Source: Prevotella sp.
GTDB lineage: Bacteria > Bacteroidota > Bacteroidia > Bacteroidales > Bacteroidaceae
DNA: 64,000 nt
Assembly: GCA_017475265.1 (NCBI GenBank)
Contig: JAFVFY010000019.1
Coordinates: 62,001 to 126,000, forward strand
Direction: 5' to 3'
Under the pieces are notes generated by a model. That model saw only the letters and a program-made list of their open reading frames with translations. It made no database searches and was not told the DNA's origin. Made by a program: the position numbers and the translations under genes. Below, piece after piece: positions 28,401 through 35,897 of the stretch. Position 1 is the first letter of the stretch; each line of letters begins with the position of its first letter.

Positions 28401-29423
28401 GAGGCACTGCTCAAGGATTATGGTACTGGCATCAGCTATAGTAATGGAACGTCATGGAGCGGTCCGTTGACGAGTGTGGAACCCAACACCATGTATATGC
28501 TTCAGCTGCAACGCCTGGACAACAGCACAGACCTGCCTGAACGTCTGCCCATTGCCGGCCGGCAGCTGACGACGGAGGAGGCTCCAGTGACCATAGAGCC
28601 CGATTGGAACTGGATAGCCTACACGCCCATGGTCACCATGGCCATCGACCACGCCCTGGCCGGTGCTAACCCGCAGGAGGGCGACCGCATAAAGTCGCAG
28701 ATGGCATTCGCCATCTTCGGCTCCAACGGCGTCTGGGAAGGAGAGCTAAGAGCACTCGAGAACGGTCAGGGATATATGTACTACAGCACCGACAAGAGCA
28801 AAAAGACCTTCACCTGGCCCGCCCTTTCCTCCATTTCCCCCGCCCGTCCTGCCCTTTCCTCCATTGCCCCCGCTCAGAAGCCCCTTTCGTCCATTTCCCC
28901 CGCCTGTGAGGCGGGAACCACCTCCTCCGCGCGAGGAGCCGATGGCGACCCCTTCACCCCCGTTCCGCCCTCCACCTACCCCTACAACATGACCATGGTC
29001 ATCCAGCTCATCACCTCTACCTCCCCTGTGCCCATCGACACCTGCGAGGTGGCTGCCTTCGTCGACGGCGAGTGCCGAGGAGCCACGCGCACCTACGAGG
29101 GCCTCTACTACCTCCTCATTGCCGGCGAGGGCAGCGGCATGCCCTTAGAGCTGCGCACCTGCATTGACGGGCAGGTCGTCACCATCGACAACAAGCTCAC
29201 CTTCAGCACCGACGCCAATATCGGCACCCCCTGGAAACCCTACGTCATAGACCTCACCGACGTACAGGCCATCCATGACATCCACTACTCCGACAACGGC
29301 GCTGTGGAGACGCTCTACGACCTACAGGGCCGCAAGATGGATAGCCAGACTTTGCATCAGGGTGTCTATATCCGCAACGGAAAGAAACTGGTCATCGGAG
29401 ACCGCACATCTATTAATAAGTAA
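19407..29423 (+). CDS. Giant LamG-domain surface protein exported by the type IX system
   Basis: This 3338-residue protein begins with a signal peptide (MKIRQFIRTMAVVLIALMA). The first 650 residues contain fibronectin-III-like modules. Carboxypeptidase-regulatory-like beta domains lie at about 675 and 1041-1105. LamG/concanavalin-type domains lie at about 731-931, 2230-2390 and 2428-2598, each ending in patterns like DDIRLWNRALSEKEI and LLLYWPLDEG. A Big_5-like domain lies near 2170-2215. The end (LYDLQGRKMDSQTLHQGVYI) is a T9SS sorting tail. It is probably a surface adhesin or carbohydrate-contacting protein. Several REP-like palindromes are read through in frame (21948-22097, 22990-23010, 27262-27303, 28822-28922). 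An in-frame ATG upstream (19329) precedes the promoter and is not used. Exact role unknown. Confidence 0.85.
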   Translation: MKIRQFIRTMAVVLIALMASGPAMAKKWNYSKEGVADDGGGTYDFRYDQKNFRYDGKSHWNAEEHIMWFKTLKKFDASKGNYYYEFELAGCFIEIAKYGKSEWTKTYIEGEVYVVTADGTEHRIGTWNKPKSNEKEVTYTSDENDYGSLYVSSMNTSNGHFNIRYLAGKAAVTEGVNKVCLRQRLTFKDSRVWDWWQYEKTIDLSAIDEDFPLPQLTADWGDDGKMHYTATDISVNDNMLKYGYWVRINFLENGIGRFGKLGDFKRGDESVTITEKPVNKENMEFSAWLKSKASDEIKDISYTTPVYVYYRANHLMNVTEANCGTTGWHYTQLNYYQPYLSLTVLPFTRPEKVNVAFDKWKKRNTVTWTKREKATLWDNSQRTQVECRTDGKWYVIRYDRNKTAKDYILVGQPLRGDAATLQVEDTEIDYDKEYVYRVVFLPKVLEDKYEDDLVNLPGQKEKNSDTNLWNEAWTSTLMEVPVKLAQDRSDDSGIHLVWEYNVLTSGCEWRIDKHRMGQTTWTPVTTIPVDTKQSTASYLEEGGSVCDLFTYRIMTTINGKELFSDTLVCNLPAGAYISDVKATTGSEEKFVKVKWKVARPGDDDIWFRVLRRPIGTDEWTMLNDEIHGHATEYEYKDENVMAGSYYEYSVEAYGAMCEGQLVQTDRRIAPGFSQARGTITGHISYGTGTAVAGVKVNLVKSSAGESTDQPQFLSRYIEGEGKGLQWTADSAKYANKLNGQQELTLQLWAKPSPDSEGEAAQSLLRLNGALELGIKTVNGADYYLYATDFSVSGRDVRAPMDFPELTFDPYKFTHIAAVYGSGLWTFYVGTDTLHTATLSVESPDWNAVVAHASQRGSSSDDTIDDGDPTLGSVGYYPTLSIGGTLGDNPTLGSVGYYRGFVDDIRLWNRALSEKEIETNYTRILSGTENGLLLYWPLDEGINVRDYVFDVACQDGIYLLNHPEVGINATPSATVPEDLGLYGLTDMEGDYIIRGVPFQQGGTNYKLVPNLGVHEFSPNTRSMFVSPTSLTANNIDFEDVSSFPMSGHIYYAGTNVPAEGIRFYIDGELVTANGEVKITDSDGYYEISVPIGEHYVEAKLDGHTMVSGGRFPTRGIYNFDRRTQYDFADSTLVNYVGRVTGGLRNDTLAVGFGLSNNNIGVATITLKLNNESFSFNCKDDHITDADAERTWQSDVQGDLQSPVIHSHTRTGTGYDAKYIYIETDSLTGEFSALLPPLKYVTKSVRVNNNSDIEFTNLPEVDLTNVTQVLRDTLVQDTGSGTKVTSTYSYNTKTVHTYYANPRLEVSQKSVGSERNTPEGVFGLREIDDFVDDFGKTNITDIWTVEDDKVNYRFGYPLYRTGDKVKMTLYGYESYVNYDGDTPVTDNIPMDGQMIVIANEMSDEQMVVNRVTSEELELQPGDIYDLKTNELQLGSDGRNEFTWSVGFPNIVSPYTRQLSMSYERNGRTRVWEGFNAILLGTLNTGTNFVTLGPDIVTMVLRDAPGSNGKTSWTRGHSKTKLDFSSDAWYDDTKLATDFNSGVSVDVSTGLGVAVRSKKEIWFNKNGAVHLSGEIGNQTTRTWTTSVTETVATTGHNNYQMANVTNPSAKGDVFIGASMNLIIGDCRKVGLFRDGADAPFGVDLRDSKSIGDSIRTTFMYSAYELENVMIPKWKETRNAMFTFVGSEPEAKNYVNNTEKCVYVCWLPKDSLQADSVTAYRQVAPASIKEGDYYPDSVLWCNDQISTWKRQLAANEADKVTAMKKSQYFKRNISFDGLSDYSYTSKLDTTYQHKSYETHHVGGIVGWGTTTEMKTGALFKDSFSFSTENGWAHQESDTDYDDNTDDFAQFSYSMADGNAGTDFSVNIYSSPAGWSDIFSIVAGQSYNPWEGEAKTEYYQPGKHTLQNGTQRMEQPDIKISTDGNVGAKSATLTDVPSGQEAQFTIHLTNNSLVNMGFSFIYNVLVLEDQNNEGLSVFMDGFPANGRGVYVTQGETITKIIKVKQTDQSRLDYEGVKIRFVSQYQPAIIFDEVAFNVHFKPSSSPIDLVISEPVLNIETLVRNDSCVIMKLQNYDRQFKNLKSIGVQYRYEGDTQWNTIHTYVTNKADSLNRSFSLLPDRSDVTFRYNMMDDNMFPQGTYHFRAFTTTPYGENPNDAATVYSSEVTVVKDNQAPRQLTTPTPANGILRYGDDLSIEFNEDIVSGYVSDKNIIVTAKLNHQPVQHDVAKQLQPFGEEQRTVNPVFLNGDFSIDCWMLWRYPGTILRLGTGQLSLSINEEGHIVAGIASTEVVSKDVLPKNKWTYLVLSYKAADQTFTALAQYDTQTLPLFTNERVAEGVIPSVSHYDDNRLYLGRMDGAIHDLSLFNIYRDVNEAAATKYQAKDNYVYGLANYWPMNEGHGHVAADTRHTHDFEVNDSWMLENKNYALQFNDDQGAEADISHINTSAGDSYAIELWAHVTPNIGSNDEMTIFENTEDTEGAKQRNNRLGLYINMANDWILRYGQNEQVVVSHEDFPYIPSWAHVALNVVRGQAASFYYNGKRTAVIAERDMPPLEGARLTMGKGMGSYSEIDEVRIWHAALSESRLLSNMYNCIDTADVYSRGLVAYYPFEHTGTVDGVATKVPTLSSIAPAWKAGTTPIDLTPAGSFTMVQATPPLKNAPVETRLLVKPVASDRKVVISLVEGSGIKARDIEGTTLNITVDKIHDMHGNESLPIRWQAYVQQNTLKWTKDSVTVIKHYGDDYTFDVVIENLGGTTEYYTLYNMPQWLTLVTALDGSPVETSGDLAPLSQKTLRFAVSPLTPVGCYDITIGLQGNNAILEPLRIVLKVQGDLPAWTVDATAYENSMSIVGQVYLDGHLMENGESIVAAFIDDECRGIASPVKERGAAYVNLTVYGTSYAMVNNEQVAVDDGKPITFRIWDAYTGITYTDVKVTLPASETSESSETSVLFGTNKFYGDFSYPVILTKSDQVEQYLALHPNWNWISLGVEPKKKAPYSVFKGIKSWEALLKDYGTGISYSNGTSWSGPLTSVEPNTMYMLQLQRLDNSTDLPERLPIAGRQLTTEEAPVTIEPDWNWIAYTPMVTMAIDHALAGANPQEGDRIKSQMAFAIFGSNGVWEGELRALENGQGYMYYSTDKSKKTFTWPALSSISPARPALSSIAPAQKPLSSISPACEAGTTSSARGADGDPFTPVPPSTYPYNMTMVIQLITSTSPVPIDTCEVAAFVDGECRGATRTYEGLYYLLIAGEGSGMPLELRTCIDGQVVTIDNKLTFSTDANIGTPWKPYVIDLTDVQAIHDIHYSDNGAVETLYDLQGRKMDSQTLHQGVYIRNGKKLVIGDRTSINK
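21948..22097. mobile_element. Three GTAG-flanked REP-like palindromes inside the giant gene
   Basis: Copies at 21948-21975 (reverse), 22007-22034 and 22070-22097 (forward) have the stem CCCACGCT-GGGA-AGCGTGGG and the tail GCTACTAC, which reads GTAGTAGC on the other strand. All are translated in frame (PTLGSVGYY in the two forward copies, VVAHASQRG in the reverse one) within the first LamG domain. Confidence 0.85.
22990..23010. repeat. Short palindrome in the giant gene
   Basis: GGGGATTTGCAATCCCC reads almost the same on both strands. A similar word (GGGGATTGCGAATCCC) lies at 63273-63288 in the radical-SAM gene. Both are translated in frame. Confidence 0.5.
27262..27303. mobile_element. REP-like hairpin of the SSIAPA family (giant gene)
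   Basis: A conserved 5' tag (CTTTCGTCCATTGCC) precedes the hairpin CCCGCCT-GGA-AGGCGGG. It is read as TLSSIAPAWKAGTT. The same family occurs at 28822-28922 and in the transposase gene. Confidence 0.75.
28822..28922. mobile_element. Three SSIAPA-family REP-like copies, two partial and one complete
   Basis: Partial copies at about 28822-28845 and 28852-28873 have the 5' tag but little or no hairpin. The complete copy at 28881-28922 has CCCGCCT-GTG-AGGCGGG. The stretch is read as PALSSIS, then PALSSIAPA, then PLSSISPA. Confidence 0.75.
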
Positions 29424-29428
29424 TAAAG

Positions 29429-30619
29429 ATGCCTATAGAAGGGACAGCAAAGCAAGGACAATGGCAATGGCAGGAGCCAGGCTCGGCATGGAAGGGCGTC
29501 GGCATCTACCATGTCACGCTGACTGTTACGTCACGTGAGCCGTTGTTGGGTGCGCTCGTCATTCCAGAGAACGACCCGTGCAAGGCGTATGTGGAGCGGA
29601 CGGAGCTGGGCCGGTTACTACTGGAGTGCCAGCGTTCCATCCCCGTCTTTCATCCTGAGATTCAGATTCTGCAATACAGCCTCATGCCCGACCATTTGCA
29701 TAGCATCTGGTATGTCCGCCGCCCGATGGAGAAGGGCATCCGCTATGCCGTGCAGGCTTTCTGGCGGGCTGCGAAGAAGCTGGGGCGGGGATACTCCTTC
29801 CTTCATTCCCGCCTCCCAGGCGGGGAAACCGACGAAAACAGCAGCAGGACAATGCCCGGCACCGCCGCGCCCTTGATCGCCGCCACCGCCACGCCCATGA
29901 TCGCCGCCACCGCCGTGCCCTCGATGACCGGCACTGCCGCGCCCACGCTGGCTCTTTCGTCCATTGCCCCGGCTGATAGCCGGGAGAACCCGCTGCGGGA
30001 GATGCTTGGCGGCGAGGCCTACTGCCGCCTTGCCCCGCTCTTCACCGAGATGCCCTTCATCCGCCCCATGTCTCGCCGCGGTCAGCTGCAGACCATGATC
30101 CGCTACGTGCAGCTCAACCCTCAGCGGCTGGCCACCAAGCGCCTCATGCCCGGTTTCTTCCGCGTGCAGGAGGACATCGTGATTGCCAATCGCACCTACT
30201 CCGGGGTGGGCAATGCCGCCCTGCTGCAGGCGGAGCGCTACGCCACCGTCCACGTGCGCCGCAAGATGGTAGATGCGGCAGAGCATGGCGACACACAGCC
30301 CCTGCGCGACTATATGAACGGCTGCGTGCTGGCCGCCCGGCAGGGCACAGTGATGGTCTCGCCCTTTATCTCTACAAAAGAGAAGGCGGTGATGACCGTC
30401 CTTCTGGACGAGCAGCATCCCTTCATCTTCCTTGCCGACAACGGCTTCCGCGACTATTACAAGCCCTCTGGCGTGCTCTTCGAAGCCGTCGCTGCCGGGC
30501 GTGTGCTCATCCTCAGCCCATGGGCCTACGATGCCGGCAAACGCCACATCAGCCGTGCCGACTGTGTCGCCCTCAATGCCATGGCCGAGGAGATTGCCGC
30601 CCTCAGTGGAACACAATAA
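29429..30619 (+). CDS. REP-associated tyrosine transposase (RAYT), Y1/HUH family
   Basis: RAYTs are single-copy HUH nucleases related to IS200/IS605 TnpA that nick single-stranded REP hairpins. The 396-residue protein has the HUH motif in SLMPDHLHSIW (H89 and H91) and the Y1 region MIRYVQLNPQRL with the likely nucleophile Y226. Between them, residues about 125-190 are an insert of low-complexity Ala/Thr/Pro repeats and two REP-like hairpins (29795-29830 and 29951-29990). Residues about 300-390 form a C-terminal domain (VMVSPFISTKEKAVM, then GRVLILSPWAY) found in larger Bacteroidales members. It starts 5 bp after the giant gene, which suggests cotranscription. No flanking inverted repeats mark it as a full insertion sequence. 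Confidence 0.85.
   Translation: MPIEGTAKQGQWQWQEPGSAWKGVGIYHVTLTVTSREPLLGALVIPENDPCKAYVERTELGRLLLECQRSIPVFHPEIQILQYSLMPDHLHSIWYVRRPMEKGIRYAVQAFWRAAKKLGRGYSFLHSRLPGGETDENSSRTMPGTAAPLIAATATPMIAATAVPSMTGTAAPTLALSSIAPADSRENPLREMLGGEAYCRLAPLFTEMPFIRPMSRRGQLQTMIRYVQLNPQRLATKRLMPGFFRVQEDIVIANRTYSGVGNAALLQAERYATVHVRRKMVDAAEHGDTQPLRDYMNGCVLAARQGTVMVSPFISTKEKAVMTVLLDEQHPFIFLADNGFRDYYKPSGVLFEAVAAGRVLILSPWAYDAGKRHISRADCVALNAMAEEIAALSGTQ
29795..29830. mobile_element. REP-like hairpin inside the transposase gene (copy 1)
   Basis: The stem CCCGCCT-CCC-AGGCGGG follows a CTTCCTTCATT tag and is followed by GGAAACC. It is read in frame as FLHSRLPGGETD. Confidence 0.65.
29951..29990. mobile_element. REP-like hairpin inside the transposase gene (copy 2)
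   Basis: The tag CTTTCGTCCATTGCC is identical to the copies in the giant gene, but here the stem is CCCGGCT-GAT-AGCCGGG. This again keeps pairing although bases differ. It is read as ALSSIAPADSREN. Confidence 0.75.
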
Positions 30620-30656
30620 AATAATACAAGCCCCGTGCTAGCCCGAAAGCATCACA

Positions 30657-30797
30657 ATGGAAAAGAAAAAATATCAGAAACCCATATCCCGCAGCATTGC
30701 AGTGCAGAATGTGCTGCTGTCTGATGTCAGCGGCAATTTGAATAGCGAAATCTCCGGCTACAAAAAGGCCGAGAGAAGTTCCTTCGAGGATGATTAA
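30657..30797 (+). CDS. Short 46-residue protein of unknown function
   Basis: ATG at 30657 to TAA at 30795-30797. The start MEKKKYQKPISRSIAVQNV resembles the small Bacteroidales peptides that begin with KKYxKPxI and carry an acidic or aromatic tail; here the end is SSFEDD. It lies between the transposase and the fimbrillin-like gene and ends 13 bp before the latter's start. No hydrophobic segment is seen. Expression is uncertain and no function is known to me. Confidence 0.45.
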   Translation: MEKKKYQKPISRSIAVQNVLLSDVSGNLNSEISGYKKAERSSFEDD

Positions 30798-30810
30798 ACA
30801 CATAGCAAAC

Positions 30811-31710
30811 ATGAAAAACTTTTCACTCATCACTTTACTGGCGGCGCTGATAGCCTGCTCGTCCGATGACGACGGGCAGACTAGCGGCAATGACATCGTA
30901 AAGCCGAGGCTGCTCACCATCACGCAGGTCGAGCAACCCGGCACACGAGCCACACTTGGCGAAGAGTACGAGGCACTGTCTGCATCGTGGACAGCCGGTG
31001 ATGTGCTGACGTATGCTACCTTAAGCAACATCGGCAATTCATACTACAAAGGCACGCTGACGGCAAAGACCACTGCCCCCTCTTCGGCATTCACGGGAAG
31101 CGTGATGTGCAACGAGAGCAACAAGCTGGCCGTCATCTATCCGCAAACAACGACCTTGGCCACCAACAATGGCTCTTACACCATCAGTCTCACTGACCAG
31201 GACGGTACGCTCCCGACGCTGGCCTCCAACTACCACTACGTCTATGGTGTGGCCACCGTCAATACTGTGACCGAGACCACCGCAACGGCTACGATGGATG
31301 AAAAGATGAAGAGCCTGCTCACCGTCGTCAAGTTCAAGTTCGTGGACACGGCCAACGGCGATGCCCCCGTCAATGTGAAGTCGCTGGCTATTTCATACGA
31401 CACTGCCGGTGGCGGCTATCCGCAAAAGGCAACCGTAGTGACCAAGACCACACAAAGTGAAGTCCATGCCGAAGGTGAAGGCCAAGATGTATACGAAGAC
31501 AAAAAACTGAACATCACCCTACCCGCTGCCACTAAAGAGGGAGTCTATGTCGCGCTCGTTCCCGGCGGCACCCCAAGGACTGACAAAACCGACGGACGCC
31601 TCAAGTTCTTCTTCTCAGTCACCGATGATGACGGCAATACCTACACCGGCACAGCCAAGGCAGTGCTGGTGGAGGGAGAATTCGTAAACGCAACAATAAA
31701 AGTACAATAA
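30811..31710 (+). CDS. Fimbrillin-family lipoprotein
   Basis: This 299-residue protein starts at 30811 (MKNFSLITLLAALIAC) with a lipobox LIAC and lipidated C16 followed by SSDDD, typical of surface lipoproteins. The body (PRLLTITQVEQPGTRATL, then SWTAGDVLTYATLS) matches the fimbrillin/Mfa-like family, whose members form the shaft, tip or anchor of lipoprotein-derived fimbriae or act as stand-alone adhesins. No other fimbrial genes (anchor or accessory) are beside it, so it may be a solitary member. The in-frame ATG at 30790 would put extra charged residues before the signal and overlaps the small ORF, so it is not preferred. Confidence 0.8.
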   Translation: MKNFSLITLLAALIACSSDDDGQTSGNDIVKPRLLTITQVEQPGTRATLGEEYEALSASWTAGDVLTYATLSNIGNSYYKGTLTAKTTAPSSAFTGSVMCNESNKLAVIYPQTTTLATNNGSYTISLTDQDGTLPTLASNYHYVYGVATVNTVTETTATATMDEKMKSLLTVVKFKFVDTANGDAPVNVKSLAISYDTAGGGYPQKATVVTKTTQSEVHAEGEGQDVYEDKKLNITLPAATKEGVYVALVPGGTPRTDKTDGRLKFFFSVTDDDGNTYTGTAKAVLVEGEFVNATIKVQ

Positions 31711-31714
31711 ATCC

Positions 31715-32419
31715 ATGAAAGTATTAAGTTTATTCATTTTTATTTTTTCATTATTCATTAGCGAAGCGCAGGCCGACAACCGTCAGGCCCGCAAGTACAT
31801 CCGTCAGGGCAACAGCCTCTACCGCCAGGGAAAGCAGCACGAGGCCACGGTATCTTACTTCAAGGCCGTCAATGCCGACAGCACAGATGCTCGAGCACAG
31901 TATAACCTCGCCACGTCGATGTTCCCCGAGAACTGGAAGATGGTGCAGAAGGAGCAGACCGACACCATGGTGCAGACGCTCATCAAGGCTGCCGAGCTGG
32001 AGCAGAACCCGCTGCGCCGCTCGAAGGCTTTCCACAACGTGGGAACCATCTTCCAGAACGCCAAGGAGTTCAAGCAGGCCATCGAAGCCTACAAGAACGC
32101 CCTGCGCAGCAACCCCAACGATGACGAGTCGCGCTATAACCTCGTGCTTTGTCAGCGCCAACTGAAGGATGACGACCAGAACCAGAACGGCGATAACGGC
32201 CAGAACCAGGAGCAGGAGGACAAACAGCAGCAAGACCAGCAGCAGCAACAACAGCAACAGCAGCAAGACCAGCAACAGCAACAGCAGCAGGAGCCACCCA
32301 TGAGCAAGGAGAATGCTGAGCAGTTGCTCAATGCTGCCATGCAGGAAGAGAAGAAGACCCAGGAGAAGATGCAGCAGATGCAACAAGGTCAGCGCCGGCA
32401 GATAGAGAAGAACTGGTAA
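31715..32419 (+). CDS. BatC-like tetratricopeptide protein with poly-Gln region
   Basis: This 234-residue protein has a signal peptide (MKVLSLFIFIFSLFISEAQA) and TPR units covering about residues 22-150 (RQGNSLYRQGKQHEATVSYF, then AFHNVGTIFQNAKEFKQAIE). A Gln-rich stretch of about 40 residues (32200-32295) follows, then a charged Met/Gln tail. This is the layout of BatC from the Bacteroides aerotolerance operon, a periplasmic or membrane-associated TPR protein. The usual batA, batB, batD and batE partners are not next to it. The poly-Gln DNA consists of CAG/CAA codons and could vary in length. It starts 4 bp after the fimbrillin-like gene. Confidence 0.75.
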   Translation: MKVLSLFIFIFSLFISEAQADNRQARKYIRQGNSLYRQGKQHEATVSYFKAVNADSTDARAQYNLATSMFPENWKMVQKEQTDTMVQTLIKAAELEQNPLRRSKAFHNVGTIFQNAKEFKQAIEAYKNALRSNPNDDESRYNLVLCQRQLKDDDQNQNGDNGQNQEQEDKQQQDQQQQQQQQQQDQQQQQQQEPPMSKENAEQLLNAAMQEEKKTQEKMQQMQQGQRRQIEKNW

Positions 32420-32427
32420 AAGAAGTC

Positions 32428-33444
32428 ATGGAGCAGAAGAGTTTTTTCAGTCGACTGGCAAAGGTGTCGTTACCGCTTTTGCTGGGCGGTGCCATCCTCT
32501 ACTGGATGTACCGTGACTTTGACTTCCAGCACGTCCGCCACGTACTGCTCCATGAGATGTCGTGGACGTGGATGCTGCTGTCATTCCCCTTCTGCATCAT
32601 GGCCCAGGCCTTTCGCGGTTGGCGCTGGCTGCTCACGCTGGAGCCGCTGGGCGAGCGTCCTCGTATCCGCGTATCCGTCTACTCCATCTTCGTCAGCTAT
32701 GCCGTGTCGCTCGTCGTACCTCGCATCGGAGAGTTCACACGCTGTGGCGTGCTCAAACGATGGGACGGCGTATCGTTTCCCAAGGCACTGGGTACCGTTG
32801 TGACGGAGCGTGCCGTCGACTCGCTCATCATCATACTGGTTACGGGTTTGGCGTTCCTGCTGGAGATGAGTATCTTCGGAACATTCTTTGAACGCACGGG
32901 GACATCGCTCGATGTCATCCTGCGTGGCTTCTCTTGGGCTGGATGGTTGGTGACGGCAATATGTGCAGTGGCCGTGCTCGTGCTGCTCCATGTGTTGCTG
33001 GGACACCTTACTATATATAATAAGGTGAAGGAAACGCTCCACTCCGTATGGGAGGGCATCGCCTCGTTGCGACGTGTCCGTCATGCCACGCTCTTCATTC
33101 TGATGTCCCTGGGCATCTGGGTATGCTATTTCCTGCACTACTACATTACTTTTTTCTGCTTCCCCTTTACTGAAGACCTGGGCATAGGATGCGGTCTGGT
33201 CACCTTCCTCATTGGGTCGATAGCAGTGGTGGTGCCGACGCCCAATGGTGCTGGTCCGTGGCATTTCGCCGTCAAGACCATGCTCCTGCTCTACGGTGTT
33301 CAGGAAGAGCAGGCCCTCTATTTCGTCCTTATCGTACACACCGTGCAGACCATGTTCGTCATCCTGCTGGGCATCTACGGCTGGGCACGCCTGAACCTGC
33401 TGCCACGCACTAAATCCACACCAACAGAAGGCATGGCAGGGTGA
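32428..33444 (+). CDS. Lysylphosphatidylglycerol synthase/flippase-like transmembrane protein
   Basis: This 338-residue integral membrane protein has about eight hydrophobic helices. It matches the LPG-synthase transmembrane (UPF0104) family: the N-terminal VSLPLLLGGAILYWMY, the conserved AQAFRGWRWLL, and the segment VSLVVPRIGEFTRCGVLKRW followed by ALGTVVTERAVDS. The family includes stand-alone flippase-like proteins without the catalytic domain of MprF, which is the case here. It may move a lipid or lipid-linked sugar across the inner membrane; the substrate is unknown. It begins 8 bp after the batC-like gene, suggesting one transcript. Confidence 0.85.
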   Translation: MEQKSFFSRLAKVSLPLLLGGAILYWMYRDFDFQHVRHVLLHEMSWTWMLLSFPFCIMAQAFRGWRWLLTLEPLGERPRIRVSVYSIFVSYAVSLVVPRIGEFTRCGVLKRWDGVSFPKALGTVVTERAVDSLIIILVTGLAFLLEMSIFGTFFERTGTSLDVILRGFSWAGWLVTAICAVAVLVLLHVLLGHLTIYNKVKETLHSVWEGIASLRRVRHATLFILMSLGIWVCYFLHYYITFFCFPFTEDLGIGCGLVTFLIGSIAVVVPTPNGAGPWHFAVKTMLLLYGVQEEQALYFVLIVHTVQTMFVILLGIYGWARLNLLPRTKSTPTEGMAG

Positions 33445-33474
33445 CTACTGAAGACAAGAAAACAAATAAATACT

Positions 33475-35172
<1,698 letters not shown>

Positions 35173-35279
35173 AAAGCTTTTTAGTAACACAGGGGAAAAC
35201 ATCCTACCCATCCAGAAAGAACTTGACCTTGTAGAAGGTCTGTTAATTGGCCTGTTTTTTCTTTTTTTCCGCTTTTCTC

Positions 35280-35311
35280 TTTGCTATATGCCGAAAAAGT
35301 AGTACTTTTGC
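35280..35311 (+). promoter_or_regulatory. Promoter of the gene at 35329
   Basis: TTTG at 35280-35283 and TACTTTTGC at 35303-35311 with 19 bp between. A small hairpin (GACCTT-GTAG-AAGGTC) and T-rich DNA upstream may end ettA transcription. Confidence 0.75.
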
Positions 35312-35328
35312 ACACGAAGAGAATAAAC

Positions 35329-35871
35329 ATGACGCTACAGCTGTTCAAATGGATGATGGCACTGGCCATAATGCTCTATCTGCCGCTGCTTTTCGAGCAG
35401 GTGAAGGGCTTCAGGCACAGAGACCCCAAACACACTGATGAATATATCAAGGAGCGGGTGGAGAGCATCTGGTTCGATGTGACACATTTCTATAACAGCT
35501 TGGCAGGAGAGACCGACGGTGTGCCAGCGACTTGGAAAGACTTCGACCGGCTCTACTGCTCGGAGGCGTGGAACACACAGGTGGCAAAGGTGGATGAGGA
35601 CTTCTTCACCAGCAACTACTGGCTGGGAGGTGAACAGCTGGAGTTCCTCTACACCAATAAACTGGAGGTGATAGACCGAACAGGCGATCAAGCCACCGTC
35701 AGCCTGACACTACACAACGGTAACCTCGCCGTGCCCGTTCTGCTGGTAATGACCTTCGAGCGTGATGAATGGTACATCGACAACATGACGTACTACTGGA
35801 ATGAGAAACCATCGACACGCTATTACGACTGGCGACAGGAAATGGAAACAAACGTAAACAATAAACAATAG
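35329..35871 (+). CDS. Small membrane-anchored or secreted protein, unknown function
   Basis: This 180-residue protein starts at 35329 (MTLQLFKWMMALAIMLYLP) with a short hydrophobic N-terminus. The remainder has a mixed alpha/beta composition with TERM-like segments (LLVMTFERDEWYIDNMTYYW), as in DUF3828/DUF4878-type periplasmic proteins that adopt an NTF2-like fold; this assignment is tentative. The in-frame ATG at 35281 precedes the promoter and is not used. The last residues (NVNNKQ) are encoded by a heptamer array (AACAATA units, 35860-35888) that continues to the next gene. Confidence 0.65.
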   Translation: MTLQLFKWMMALAIMLYLPLLFEQVKGFRHRDPKHTDEYIKERVESIWFDVTHFYNSLAGETDGVPATWKDFDRLYCSEAWNTQVAKVDEDFFTSNYWLGGEQLEFLYTNKLEVIDRTGDQATVSLTLHNGNLAVPVLLVMTFERDEWYIDNMTYYWNEKPSTRYYDWRQEMETNVNNKQ

Positions 35872-35897
35872 ACAATAACCATTAACACAAGAACAGC

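Noticed and set aside
29429-30619. Complete IS200/IS605 insertion sequence
   Set aside because: No TnpB or element ends are seen; the RAYT-type Y1 region and surrounding REP-like hairpins fit a domesticated RAYT better.
32200-32340. Poly-Gln/poly-Cys frames on other strands as separate genes
   Set aside because: They are shadows of the CAG/CAA tract in the batC-like gene.
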